A stretch of 64,000 bases of DNA. Origin: Algoriphagus lutimaris (GTDB lineage Bacteria; Bacteroidota; Bacteroidia; Cytophagales; Cyclobacteriaceae). Each line of letters opens with the position of its first letter. The first letter of the stretch is position 1. Shown piece by piece: positions 36,753 through 46,283 of the stretch. A program made the translations under genes and the position numbers. Under the pieces are notes generated by a model, which saw only the letters and a program-made list of their open reading frames with translations, made no database searches and was not told the DNA's origin. Location: the NCBI RefSeq assembly GCF_017051705.1, contig NZ_JAFIDJ010000001.1, forward strand, positions 868,001 to 932,000. The letters run 5' to 3'.

Positions 36753-38459
36753 ATGAAAAGGATTTTTCTGATTGTATCTGTACTTGCTTTTTTATGGGGG
36801 TGTAACCACTCTCAAGAGAATGCTGGAGTACCTGCCACCGTTTATTTTGGTGGGGATATTTTGACCATGGTAGGAAATGAGCCTTCTTATGTGGAAGCTT
36901 TGGTAGTAAAGGATGGTATAATCAGCTTTGCCGGAAATTCGGATGAGGCAATGCGAACAGCAGGTGCTGGACATCAAATGATTAATTTGGAAGGAAAAAC
37001 ATTAATTCCAGGATTTATTGATGGGCACGCACATTTTGCCAATTTTTCTATCCAAGCTATAGGAGCCCTATTATTACCTTCTCCAGATGCTGATGTAGAC
37101 AATATTCCAACCTTGATTGAGAAGTTAAAAGCTTGGAATACTCCTGAAAACAGAGCATTAACAGGATGGATTTTTGGGACTGGATTTGATGATTCTGTGT
37201 TGGAAGAAAAACGTTTTCCTACGAAACATGATTTGGATCAGGTGACGACTGAGTTTCCTATCCTGATCATGCACATCTCTGGCCACTTTGCTGTAGTAAA
37301 TTCCAAAGGTTTGGAATTGTTGGGAATAAGTGCAGAGAGTAAAGATCCTGAAGGTGGAATTATTAGAAGAGAACCTAACTCCCAAGAACCAAATGGAGTC
37401 TTGGAAGAATTGGCAGCCATTCCACATATGTTAAAGGCGATGAGTCCAAAAACCCCTGAAGCCAGTCAGAAATTTTTTGATGCAGGCCAGGACATGGCCC
37501 TTTCCTTTGGGTATACTACTGCCCAGGAGGGAAGAGCCATGGAAAACCATGAATTGCTCGCAAAAATGGCTGAGGAAAACAAATTGAAATTGGATGTGGT
37601 CAGTTACATTGATTACCTATATGTAGATAAGTACATGGGAACTAAATGGAATAGTAAATCCTATTTGAATCATTATAGAATAGGGGGAATGAAATTGACC
37701 TTGGATGGTTCACCTCAGGGAAGAACCGCATGGAGAACAGAACCTTACCTAATTCCTCCAGATGGTGCAGATAAAGATTATGCCGGGTATCCCGCAATTC
37801 CTAGCGACTCTGTACTAAGTAATTATTACAGAAAAGGCCTTGAAAATAACTGGCAAACAATTACCCATACCAACGGGGATGCTGCAGTAGATCAAATGAT
37901 CCGAGCCCTCAACCCCTTGTTTGAAGAATATGGGAATGAGGATCGGAGGTTTGTGATGATCCATGGCCAATATGTGCGATTTGATCAATTAGACGAACTG
38001 GCTAAGATGAAAATCATTGCCTCTTTATTTCCATTACACACATTTTATTGGGGAGATTGGCATAAGCAACTCATTGGGGACTCATTGGGAAATAGGATAA
38101 GCCCTACAAGAACTGCCATTAATAAAGGTTTGAATATTACCATTCACACGGATGCACCGGTAGCCTTACCCAATTTGATGAGAGTAGTTTGGACCGCAGT
38201 CAGTAGGGTTTCCAGATCAGGAGATGTTATTGGAGAGGAGCAAAGACTTAGTCCATATGAGGCATTACAGGCGATTACGACTTGGAGTGCTTACCAACAC
38301 TTTGAAGATAAAACGAAAGGAACTTTAGAAAAAGGAAAATTGGCTGATTTGGTGATTTTGGACAAAAATCCGTTAAAAGTGGAAGTAGCCGATATTAAAG
38401 ATATTAGGGTGATGGAAACAATTAAGGAGGGAGAAACTGTCTTTAAAAGAATGGAATAG
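36753..38459 (+). CDS. Amidohydrolase family (YtcJ-like) lipoprotein
   Basis: 568 residues from ATG 36753, chosen because it opens a lipoprotein signal (MKRIFLIVSVLAFLWGC, mature Cys17). An in-frame ATG 45 bases upstream adds a polar lead. The metal-binding HxH is FIDGHAHFANF near residue 90. Other YtcJ-like marks are LVVKDGIISFAG, QTITHTNGDAAVD, LNITIHTDAPVALPNLM and the final GTLEKGKLADLVILDKNPL. These proteins hydrolyse amide or imide bonds, with the substrate unknown. Envelope location is implied. Confidence 0.87.
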   Translation: MKRIFLIVSVLAFLWGCNHSQENAGVPATVYFGGDILTMVGNEPSYVEALVVKDGIISFAGNSDEAMRTAGAGHQMINLEGKTLIPGFIDGHAHFANFSIQAIGALLLPSPDADVDNIPTLIEKLKAWNTPENRALTGWIFGTGFDDSVLEEKRFPTKHDLDQVTTEFPILIMHISGHFAVVNSKGLELLGISAESKDPEGGIIRREPNSQEPNGVLEELAAIPHMLKAMSPKTPEASQKFFDAGQDMALSFGYTTAQEGRAMENHELLAKMAEENKLKLDVVSYIDYLYVDKYMGTKWNSKSYLNHYRIGGMKLTLDGSPQGRTAWRTEPYLIPPDGADKDYAGYPAIPSDSVLSNYYRKGLENNWQTITHTNGDAAVDQMIRALNPLFEEYGNEDRRFVMIHGQYVRFDQLDELAKMKIIASLFPLHTFYWGDWHKQLIGDSLGNRISPTRTAINKGLNITIHTDAPVALPNLMRVVWTAVSRVSRSGDVIGEEQRLSPYEALQAITTWSAYQHFEDKTKGTLEKGKLADLVILDKNPLKVEVADIKDIRVMETIKEGETVFKRME

Positions 38460-38500
38460 CCTCCATATTCACTTTAAATTATTTTTCATTGAATTAAATG

Positions 38501-39382
38501 TTATTCTTCCAAAATTCGAATTTGATAAGATTTAATTTCTGAATTTCCGGGGCTGAGTTTTCGAATTCCTTCTTTATCTATCAGTTTCCCAGAGGCATTT
38601 ACTGAGTCCGCTATTCCGAGCCAAGGTTCTATGCATACAAATGGAGCACCGGGTTTTGCCCAGATTCCCAGGTAATCAAAATCTTCAAATTCAACCTCTA
38701 AAACAGGTCTTTGCTTTTGATGAACCAAACTGGCTTTTTTTGATTTTAAATGCTTAAAAATCAAGGCATCTGCATCAAAGATATGTTCCTGCAAAGGGAT
38801 TAAATTAGAATTATTCAGGATTTGATCTCCCTCATTACCTATTAAACCATTTGGCTGGATAAGCCAAGTATGGTCTTGTTCAACTTCTGGAAATTCAATT
38901 GCATACTCATCGTATTTCTCTCCGGTATGGATAGGACAGGCAAAGGCAGGATGACCACCCAACGAATAATACATATCCTGTTCTCCTGTATTTTTAACAA
39001 GGTGCTTTACTTCCAGGCAATTTCCAATGACTTGAAAAGTAATTTCCAACACAAAATGGAAAGGATAAATAGCCAAGGTTTCTGGAGACGAAGTCACTTG
39101 AAATACCAACCTGTCTTTTTCTTGTTTAATCACTTTCCCTAACTCTGAATTTCGAATAAATCCATGTTTCGGTAGTTCATACTCTTTTCCTTGAAACATG
39201 GTTTTACCGTCTTTTAAGGCACCTATGATGGGAAATAGGATAGGAGCTTGGCCAGTCCAATATTGTGGGTCGCCTTGCCAAAGATATTCAAGCTTGGTTG
39301 TTTTGGAATGGATAGAGCTGAGCTCCATTCCTTTAGAATTTATCTTAACGATCAGAAGATCAGATTCAATGGTAAAAAGCAT
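38501..39382 (-). CDS. Aldose 1-epimerase family protein (galactose mutarotase-like)
   Basis: A 293-residue beta-sandwich enzyme of the YihR/LacX-like aldose 1-epimerase branch. The pattern NSKGMELSSIHSKTTKLEYLWQGDPQYW, then APILFPIIGALKDG, YELPKHGFIRNSE, YYSLGGHPAFACPI and the C-terminal FVCIEPWLGIADSVNASG fits the family. The conserved His residues (KHGF, GGHPAF) and Glu (CIEPW) are the catalytic and sugar-binding positions. It interconverts alpha and beta anomers or acts on hexose-6-phosphates. Monocistronic. Confidence 0.9.
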   Translation of the reverse strand: MLFTIESDLLIVKINSKGMELSSIHSKTTKLEYLWQGDPQYWTGQAPILFPIIGALKDGKTMFQGKEYELPKHGFIRNSELGKVIKQEKDRLVFQVTSSPETLAIYPFHFVLEITFQVIGNCLEVKHLVKNTGEQDMYYSLGGHPAFACPIHTGEKYDEYAIEFPEVEQDHTWLIQPNGLIGNEGDQILNNSNLIPLQEHIFDADALIFKHLKSKKASLVHQKQRPVLEVEFEDFDYLGIWAKPGAPFVCIEPWLGIADSVNASGKLIDKEGIRKLSPGNSEIKSYQIRILEE

Positions 39383-39735
39383 ATCTAGAATTGAAATAGG
39401 AACGAAAGATAAAAATCAAATAATTAAATATAATCCTTCCTAGTTGAATTTATAAAGCCTAATTATCGTCCTACTACTTGTTTTTCTTCAAGTCCAATAA
39501 TTTACCCAAGACGTAGTTGATTGATTTTGTAATTGGTAACTTTATTAAAATATAATTTTATAGTAAAAGAAAATTTATCTTATTGCTTTTGTAGGTGGTT
39601 TTCTCACAGACTAGAGCAGTTGATCCATCTTCAATTGATACTTTTACATGCCGTCGTAGGCTAGTATAAATAGTTGAAAAATAGTACTTTAATTGTATTG
39701 TTTTAAATATAAAGATAACCAAATTTTTACCCCTT
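39383..39735. other. Non-coding gap, AT-rich
   Basis: 353 bases between the divergent epimerase and 732-residue orphan genes. It must hold both promoters. TATCTTTC on the minus strand near 39405 resembles a -7 box. No repeats, RNA genes or conserved ORFs were seen. Confidence 0.5.
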
Positions 39736-41934
39736 ATGCCCAAAATTAAGAACCTGGATGAATACCTTAAGAAACTAGAGTTATTACCTCCATTTCAAAA
39801 GCAATTATCTGATATACCAAATGAGGACTATAAATTGGATGTAGTGGATATCAATGAAACTTTGCCGATAGCTGCTGCTCCAATACAGTTCATTGGCAGT
39901 TTGAATTTCGGTCCTCGACTCTTTGTATTCAATGATCCTGACGATAATAACCGGGAGTTGGAGGAAGATGAACATGAAATAGTCAAAAGTGAAAACTCCC
40001 AAGACGAAGTACTGATAGTTCCGAATTATGATACCAATGCAATCATCCAATATGGCTTAGGAGTTTCCATCAAAGCGAGTTCCTCGAATGAGAAATTGGG
40101 TTTTTTATTTTCCGGAAGCGCCAATGTGAGGGTGAATACCTATAAGCAACATCCTAGGACTTATTCTTTACTAAAGGCTGCTACACAGGATTTGAAGAAC
40201 TTTCCTTGGGTTTTTAGTATTGGAGAGCTGAAAAACCTAAAGAATAATGAGGCTTGTACCTTACAGTTTGCGGGCGTACTAAAATCTTCTCTGGAGGTTA
40301 AATGGAGTGATTTATACTCTGGAAGTTTACTTGGAGTTTCTAAACTGTTGAACGTTCCTGCTCCTTTGACCATTGAGGTGGATGCTGGAGCCAGCGTTCA
40401 GTTTGATTTTGGCATCCAAGATGACTTTGTTTTGATCATCAAAAAAGTATCTGGGCAAACCTATGAAATTGGAGTGAAAAAGAATAAAACCCAATCTTTT
40501 GGGGCTGGAGCTAAAATTGGTATTAACGCTTCTTTTTCAGAGAAAAGCCAAGGTGCTTTGGAAACAATACTACAAAGTTTATTAGAAAATTTTCTTAAAA
40601 AAGGGAAGTCGGAAATTGATGGTATTTTAAGTAAATCGAGAGTAGCTGATTTAATCCAAGAAGAACAAGACACCTTAACCAAGATCATGGAAACCATCGG
40701 CTATACTGGCCCTTTGGATAAAATTGCAGAAATGAAAGCTGCTTGGGAAAAGTATTTGGGTAAGATTCGAGATACCATTACCAAGGTTGCCACGGCAAAA
40801 ATAGAAGCAGGTGTAAATTTTGAATACAGTCAAATCAAGACAGAAGAATGTTTTTTACTTGGAGAGCTCTCATTGGATGCATTGGTGCAATACCATCCTG
40901 ACCTAATTAGACTTAGACTGGATGGTATCTTGGAAGATCAAACCGAAGGGGTAAATGTCAAAAAATACCTGGAAGACAAAAGCTACCAAAGAAAATCGGG
41001 GTTTGGTTTTGATTTAAAAGTGAATCAAAAGGGGCTAGGATTGGACTTTGATTCCAGTATTGAAGTTTTGACTCGAAAAAACGAAAAACCTGGATACCTC
41101 TATGTTAGCACCAAATCCGCAAAATCTTATGAAGGAGAACTATTTGGTGATAAATTTAAATGGTTGGCAGGCTTAGAAATAGCCACCAAAGATTTTGTAA
41201 AAGATCCAAAAATCAGTGATTTAGGGATTAAACAGCACCTAGGGTTTGAATGGAGCGAAAACAAGAAATTAGAGAAAAATGAAATCTATAAAATTATAGA
41301 TACTGCTGTTCTTTGGGGATTGATCAATGGCTATGATCGGGAAGAAGCCTATCAGAATTTGAGTTCTGAATTAAAGACAAAAAATGCCAAAAATATTACG
41401 GTATCCCTGAATTTAGAGATACCAGAAGATACCTTTAAGGAAATTATCAGGGCAATGTATGAAGTGAAAAAAGCGAATTTGAATAATTATTATTCAAATC
41501 TTGCCTATGCTTTGGCTGCCTGTATTTTTAATAAAAATCAACCCATTCGAGATAGAATAGAGAAACATGGGAAAAATTTTCTATCCTATCTATCTACCCC
41601 TTCTTATAGATTGGATGACAGTTTAAAGGCCTATGCTGGTTATATCAATCAATCACAAATAGGCCAATTAAATAATGCCATAGATATGATCATCAATCGG
41701 GGAGGGGAAAGTTTCTCCGAAGATTCCGTGAAAAAGATTATTAAAGGATTCAACAAATTTCATAACAACATCTACAGAGTGAAAGTCTTGGGCTTTTTAC
41801 TTTTCCATTTTGGAAGAATTACGGGAAGGGCAGCGGAAATTGAACCTTCTTTAAAAATTACTTACTCCAAAAATAATGAGGAAAAGGTGATCAATATGGT
41901 GCAAAACCTGAATCCTCAATATTTGAATTATTGA
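39736..41934 (+). CDS. Large orphan protein of unknown function (732 aa)
   Basis: No signal peptide or membrane segment is seen, so the protein is probably cytosolic. Residues ~1-270 are beta-rich with GSLNFGPRLFVFNDP, YGLGVSIKASSSNEKLGFLFSGSANVRVNTY and TLQFAGVLKSSLEVKW. Residues ~280-350 are helical (coiled-coil-like, LIQEEQDTLTKIMETIG). A second beta-rich part (ILEDQTEGVNVKKYL... GFGFDLKVNQKGLGLDFDSSIEV) leads to an all-helical C-terminal ~230 residues. The repeated 'L...G.L...L...' strand pattern before and after the helical block may be an internal duplication. I do not recognise a family. It is alone in a ~2.5 kb stretch between the epimerase and DinB genes. Confidence 0.75.
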   Translation: MPKIKNLDEYLKKLELLPPFQKQLSDIPNEDYKLDVVDINETLPIAAAPIQFIGSLNFGPRLFVFNDPDDNNRELEEDEHEIVKSENSQDEVLIVPNYDTNAIIQYGLGVSIKASSSNEKLGFLFSGSANVRVNTYKQHPRTYSLLKAATQDLKNFPWVFSIGELKNLKNNEACTLQFAGVLKSSLEVKWSDLYSGSLLGVSKLLNVPAPLTIEVDAGASVQFDFGIQDDFVLIIKKVSGQTYEIGVKKNKTQSFGAGAKIGINASFSEKSQGALETILQSLLENFLKKGKSEIDGILSKSRVADLIQEEQDTLTKIMETIGYTGPLDKIAEMKAAWEKYLGKIRDTITKVATAKIEAGVNFEYSQIKTEECFLLGELSLDALVQYHPDLIRLRLDGILEDQTEGVNVKKYLEDKSYQRKSGFGFDLKVNQKGLGLDFDSSIEVLTRKNEKPGYLYVSTKSAKSYEGELFGDKFKWLAGLEIATKDFVKDPKISDLGIKQHLGFEWSENKKLEKNEIYKIIDTAVLWGLINGYDREEAYQNLSSELKTKNAKNITVSLNLEIPEDTFKEIIRAMYEVKKANLNNYYSNLAYALAACIFNKNQPIRDRIEKHGKNFLSYLSTPSYRLDDSLKAYAGYINQSQIGQLNNAIDMIINRGGESFSEDSVKKIIKGFNKFHNNIYRVKVLGFLLFHFGRITGRAAEIEPSLKITYSKNNEEKVINMVQNLNPQYLNY

Positions 41935-41993
41935 TCAAGGAGGACTTAGATCATGCCAATCCATTTGAAAAAAAGCATAAATAACTAGTTGAT

Positions 41994-42500
41994 TTAGTCA
42001 GTTAAAATCACTTTCACTGTGACGAGTAATTGGCCAAAATGCCGTTGTGTATGTTCCGCTGCATGAAATAATAATCCGCCCACCGTAGATGCCAATTGGG
42101 CTCTTCCTACAGGTCTAAAATCAGATAAGGTTTTAGGATCGATGGTAGATAAGAACTTTAAGAATTTAGCTATTTGTAAATCCAATTGGACTAAGAGCTC
42201 TTGAGAAGTGAGATCAGGATTTTCTTTTCCTTCTCTTTTCAGATAATCAAACTGGCCTTGACTTAAAGGTTCAGCTTTCGAATAAGTCGCCATCCGGTCC
42301 ACAACTCCAGCAATATGTTGTAAGTGAAAAGCGGGACTAGCCATACCTGCAGGTCTTTTCCATAGTAGTTCAGAAGGAAATTCTTTCATGAGTGCATGAA
42401 TTTCATCCTGAGCTTGCAATAGTGCATGAACAATTGGTTGAAACAAATCAGGAAAACCTTCAATGGGTCCTCTTAGCCAATATTCAGGTAGGATAGTCAT
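41994..42500 (-). CDS. DinB-family metal-dependent protein
   Basis: A 168-residue four-helix protein of the DinB/YfiT superfamily. The three metal-ligand His residues appear as AFHLQHIAGVVDRM (residues ~58-71) and LLFHAAEHTQRHFGQL (residues ~140-156). Related enzymes are thiol (bacillithiol/mycothiol) S-transferases, maleylpyruvate isomerases or damage-induced proteins. The specific reaction here is not known. Divergent from a GNAT gene. Confidence 0.88.
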   Translation of the reverse strand: MTILPEYWLRGPIEGFPDLFQPIVHALLQAQDEIHALMKEFPSELLWKRPAGMASPAFHLQHIAGVVDRMATYSKAEPLSQGQFDYLKREGKENPDLTSQELLVQLDLQIAKFLKFLSTIDPKTLSDFRPVGRAQLASTVGGLLFHAAEHTQRHFGQLLVTVKVILTD

Positions 42501-42671
42501 GGTTTTAAAATTACATGGAAATTCAAATCAAGTTATTAGAATTAGTCAAATTTCTTAAAATGAATGACCCAACCATTTTTTCAACTAATTCAAGTTTGAG
42601 GTTTTCTAGGGATAGTTGCTTAAGATTTTTAAACTTGCATCTATATTTTAACCCATTCAAAAGTAAACTTC

Positions 42672-43121
42672 ATGAACCTCAGCCATACCGTCAAAGCATT
42701 TGATGAATTAACCATCTACGAACTTTATGATCTTTTAAAATTAAGAAGTGAAGTATTTGTAGTGGAGCAAAACTGCGTGTTTCTGGATCAAGATGACAAG
42801 GATCAAAAATGTCATCATTTGATGTTGTATGAGGGAGAACAGTTGGTGGGCTATAGTAGATTAGTTCCTCCTGGTTTGTCTTATTCAGAAATGTCAATTG
42901 GACGAGTAGTCACCTCTCCGGCAGGTAGAGGAAAAGGTTTTGGAAGGATTTTAATGGATTTGTCCATCCAATATTGCCGTCAAATTTTAGGGGAAGGTCC
43001 TATCCGAATTGGTGCACAAACTTATGCACTGGGCTTTTATTCTTCATTGGGGTTTGTGTCTGATGGAGAAGTTTATGATGAAGATGGCATAGAGCACATA
43101 GAAATGTTAAGGAATGATTAA
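42672..43121 (+). CDS. GNAT N-acetyltransferase, ElaA-like
   Basis: A 149-residue acetyl-CoA-dependent transferase. The ElaA-type opening (FDELTIYELYDLLKLRSEVFVVEQNCVFLDQDDKDQKCHHLM) is clear. The acetyl-CoA P-loop motif is GRVVTSPAGRGKGFGRILMD, and AQTYALGFYSSLGF is the C-terminal motif. The substrate is unknown. Start chosen at the ATG of MNLSHTVKAFDEL. Confidence 0.92.
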   Translation: MNLSHTVKAFDELTIYELYDLLKLRSEVFVVEQNCVFLDQDDKDQKCHHLMLYEGEQLVGYSRLVPPGLSYSEMSIGRVVTSPAGRGKGFGRILMDLSIQYCRQILGEGPIRIGAQTYALGFYSSLGFVSDGEVYDEDGIEHIEMLRND

Positions 43122-43193
43122 GGCAAGAAAGTCCTAAAGAAGAGTCAGCAATCTAACTTTCTTAAGTGTTAAGGATGGGTGTATTGTCCAGCT

Positions 43194-43538
43194 TTATAAG
43201 GATTGATAGAAACAAAAATGCGTGATAGGCATTTTGCTGATCATTTCCTGTAATTCGGAAGATAAGTTTCCATAAATATTTCCTTCAAAATCAGCCATAG
43301 ATAGAGCCTTTTCAAGTAGCTTACTCATATTTGCTACATGGGTTAATAAGGCCTTGGAATTGGTATAAGTTTCTAATACATGACATACCGTGCCTGAAGA
43401 GTTAAAATACCATTCATATTTCTCAACACCTGTCTCATTTACCTTAACATGTTCAATACATTGTGGGATTAAATCCTTAAACGCATCTTCTTTTCCAGGA
43501 TGAATTTTAAACTGGGCGTAAAACTGAATTTTTTTCAT
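43194..43538 (-). CDS. Antibiotic biosynthesis monooxygenase-like (ABM) small protein
   Basis: A 114-residue ferredoxin-like-fold protein resembling the YgiN/ABM family: FYAQFKIHPGKEDAFKDLIPQCIEHVKVNETGVEKYEWYFN, then HVLETYTNSKALLTHVAN. YgiN-type members act on quinols or small aromatics. The catalytic role here is unproven. Confidence 0.75.
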   Translation of the reverse strand: MKKIQFYAQFKIHPGKEDAFKDLIPQCIEHVKVNETGVEKYEWYFNSSGTVCHVLETYTNSKALLTHVANMSKLLEKALSMADFEGNIYGNLSSELQEMISKMPITHFCFYQSL

Positions 43539-43599
43539 AGTGCTTTAGAATTTGGGTTAGTATAAGTTATTGAAAATAAGAGGTAAAACCTATAGGTAT

Positions 43600-43956
43600 T
43601 AAGGGTTTACATCATGGAATGAATCTTTCTGAAACTGGCCATTGATCACTGATTACTGAACACTAAATCTATTTCAGGTTGCTGATTTGAGACTTTAGAA
43701 TTTCTAGTCTTCTTCTTCCTGAACTGCTGATTGATCATCAAATACTGATCACCGATTACTGATCACTAATTGTTAAAAAACTGCACCAAATCCCCCTAAC
43801 CCCCTTTTATGAATATTTACTATTCAATAAAAAATTTACTCCAAGGGGGAGTTAGTTCGATATTGAATTATGGTTACAGATAACTAAACATTTTAAATTT
43901 TACATTAAAACTGCTCACTGATTACTGACCACTGACCACTTACTACTAAAACCCGC
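43600..43956. repeat. Intergenic repeat block: ACTGATTACTGA motifs plus a C5/G5-armed hairpin
   Basis: The gap of ~420 bases downstream of the cyclase gene holds many degenerate copies of a TGATCACTGATTACTGA-like word (for example near 43645, 43736-43772 and 43915-43945). Between them is an element that begins ATCCCCCTAACCCCCTTTTATGAAT and ends CCAAGGGGGAGTT (about 43788-43854), whose C-rich and G-rich ends can pair. Both classes reappear at 63.2-64.0 kb, so they are dispersed chromosomal repeats. Confidence 0.65.
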
Positions 43957-45810
43957 TCACTCAGACTCCCGACTGCTTACTTCGACTTCTGAATGCTCAC
44001 TATCCACCATTCCTTCAACAAAATACATTTTCATTTTGCCTTTATTCTTGACATAAATTTCCCCTCGATCTGAGAAGAGAAATTTATCCTTAATCAATTC
44101 ATAGGTATATTCTGTGATATTAATCTTTCCAATCCCAGAGTAATATTCCATTCTTGAGGCACAATTCACCGTGTCCCCCCAAATATCATAAGCAAATTTC
44201 TTACTTCCCACTATACCCGCCACTACTGGACCAGAGCTGATTCCAATTCTCATATCAAAGCGGATCCGCTTTTCTTCCTCAATTTGCTTTGCTTTTTCAA
44301 CAAACTTGAACATTTCCATGGCTGCTAAAACAATTCGTTCTGCATGGTCTTCTTGAGGAAAAGGAAGCCCGGAGGCACACATATAGGAGTCACCTAAGGT
44401 TTTGATCTTCTCTAGCTTATACTTTTCTACAATTTGGTCGAAATACGAAAAATAATAATCCAGACTCTTCACCAAATCCTCTGGAGCTAAATGTTCCGCA
44501 TTACTGGTGAAGTTTTTAAAATCTGTAAACATCACCGAAACCGCATCAAAGCGCTTTGCATTTACTTTCCCGAATTCTTTTAATTCATTTACAGTTTCCT
44601 CAGGCAGAATGTTCTTAAGTAAATGATCTGATTTACTACGCTCATTTTCAATAATCCGATTCGTTTTACGGATAAATGAATTATTCCTGTAGAGTATGCC
44701 TGCTAAGATCCCAATAAAAATAAGTGCGATTGCAGTGGAAAAAATCATGATCTTTTGATTTCGGTATTTTTGATTCGCAAGATTTAATTCCATCTGCTTT
44801 TGATTGACTTCAAAATTTTTGGCTTTTTCAGCGATTTCTTCAACTGCTTGAAGGTTTCTGACACTATCTCTGGCAGCGATGTATTTTAAATGATAAAATA
44901 AAGCAGAATCCCGATCACCAAATTGGTTATGAAGCTCGAAAAGCATCTGACTTGCATCAGTAGTCTCCTTCATTAGGTGATATTTCTCAGCAAGATTTAA
45001 ACTTTTTTGGGCATTAATAAATGCATTTTCAAAGTCATTTTCATTTAAATTGATTTTCGAGAGGTACAGATAATAGACTGAAATAGGATAGTAGTCTTCT
45101 TTTGAATACAGGATTTGAATAGCTTGATTTAAATTCTCTTTTGCTTGTTGGTACTTTTGAAGTTGAGAATAAACCATTCCTAGGTTACCAAGAGCATATG
45201 CAAAGCCTATTTCATAATTGAGATTACTAAAAATGGACTTAGCCTCTTCCAGACGGAGCATGGCTTTAGGGAATTCTTCTGTATAAAAATATCGATCTCC
45301 ATCATTCAATAAGGCTGTGGCTAAGCGTAATGAATCATTCGAATTTCGAATAGCCTGTATCCCTTGCTCATAATAATTGTCAGCAGTCTCATAGTTTTTT
45401 AAGGTAGAATAGGTATCTCCTATACTGATAAATAGCACCCCAACTCGATCTTCTATTTTATATCGTTGAGCCAATTCAACCGCATGAAAATAAGCCTCCA
45501 AGGCCTCTGAATATTTTCCCTGAAGCTTATATCCATTTCCTCTTTGTAAATACCCATTAACCAAGTAGGTTTCTTCTGTACCCCAACTGGAAGCTTTGTC
45601 AATCAGTAAATTAGCGTAATGAAGTATATCGTCTGGGTTCGTTTGTGAAATGGCTATCTCATATAGCAGGAAGAGTTCATCCTGAAATACTCCACTTTCA
45701 TAAACCTTTACCAAACTATCTGCCTTTGCCTGATCTTGTGCAAAAGCTGTTACCCCTTTATGGAAAAGGAATAAAAGAGAAATGAAAACGTAACACCAAG
45801 CTTTGAACAT
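43957..45810 (-). CDS. TPR-repeat class III adenylate cyclase
   Basis: A 617-residue membrane sensor. It has a signal peptide (LFLFHKGVTAFAQ), about six TPR-like helical repeats in residues ~60-330 on the periplasmic side, a membrane helix near 352-372 (MIFSTAIALIFIGILAGILY), and a cytoplasmic cyclase domain. Metal ligands are Asp430 (MFTDFKNF) and Asp474 (KTLGDSYM). The adenine-selecting pair Lys470 and Asp (YDIWGDTV) and the VNCASRM motif predict cAMP rather than cGMP. Its start lies 5 bases after the stop of a 155-residue gene, so the two form an operon. Confidence 0.9.
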   Translation of the reverse strand: MFKAWCYVFISLLFLFHKGVTAFAQDQAKADSLVKVYESGVFQDELFLLYEIAISQTNPDDILHYANLLIDKASSWGTEETYLVNGYLQRGNGYKLQGKYSEALEAYFHAVELAQRYKIEDRVGVLFISIGDTYSTLKNYETADNYYEQGIQAIRNSNDSLRLATALLNDGDRYFYTEEFPKAMLRLEEAKSIFSNLNYEIGFAYALGNLGMVYSQLQKYQQAKENLNQAIQILYSKEDYYPISVYYLYLSKINLNENDFENAFINAQKSLNLAEKYHLMKETTDASQMLFELHNQFGDRDSALFYHLKYIAARDSVRNLQAVEEIAEKAKNFEVNQKQMELNLANQKYRNQKIMIFSTAIALIFIGILAGILYRNNSFIRKTNRIIENERSKSDHLLKNILPEETVNELKEFGKVNAKRFDAVSVMFTDFKNFTSNAEHLAPEDLVKSLDYYFSYFDQIVEKYKLEKIKTLGDSYMCASGLPFPQEDHAERIVLAAMEMFKFVEKAKQIEEEKRIRFDMRIGISSGPVVAGIVGSKKFAYDIWGDTVNCASRMEYYSGIGKINITEYTYELIKDKFLFSDRGEIYVKNKGKMKMYFVEGMVDSEHSEVEVSSRESE

Positions 45811-45815
45811 GGCTA

Positions 45816-46283
45816 TTAGGTCATTCTAAGTTGAGGGTCAATTACATAAGATTGGAGGTTTCTAAAACTATCTGTGATGGTAAATATGATGTTGTATTGA
45901 TAGATGTCATTGATATTGCCTTTTGTAGGAGTTGCCAAGATGATATTACCCAGAGGTAGAAGCGGGTCAAAGTCAAAAAATTCGTAAGCGCTGGACTTCT
46001 TTTCTGCAATACAAACAAGGTCCAAGCTATAATTTCTTTGTTGGGTATTATCCTCAAATTTGATCTTCCAAAGTAAGGCCCCATTTTTTACGATGTCAGT
46101 AATATATGAGTCTTTTGGTTCTCCGTATTCAAGAGTATTTCCACCACTGCTCAACTTAGTGTAATTGTTTATTGCATCGTTGTTTTCAGGAGGATAAGGG
46201 GAAGTGAATAATTCGGCAACTTGAACTGTAATGGTGATGATATTACTAGCTTGAGTAAGCTGATTTAGCTCTAAAGTGGACAT
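45816..46283 (-). CDS. Unknown 155-aa protein upstream of cyclase
   Basis: First gene of the operon with the TPR cyclase. No signal peptide or membrane segment. Beta-rich: NIITITVQVAELFTSPY, YGEPKDSYITDIVKNGALLWKIKF, then GNINDIYQYNIIFTITDSFRNL and the end YVIDPQLRM. The last part, 'Y.I.F.I........Y.IDP.L.', recalls small PixA/AidA-like inclusion-body proteins, but I am not confident. It may regulate or be regulated with the cyclase. Confidence 0.6.
   Translation of the reverse strand: MSTLELNQLTQASNIITITVQVAELFTSPYPPENNDAINNYTKLSSGGNTLEYGEPKDSYITDIVKNGALLWKIKFEDNTQQRNYSLDLVCIAEKKSSAYEFFDFDPLLPLGNIILATPTKGNINDIYQYNIIFTITDSFRNLQSYVIDPQLRMT

Noticed and set aside
43600-43956. Short recurring words that might suggest a CRISPR array
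   Set aside because: Repeats vary in length and sequence, spacers are irregular, and no cas gene is present. They match dispersed intergenic repeats seen again near 63-64 kb.
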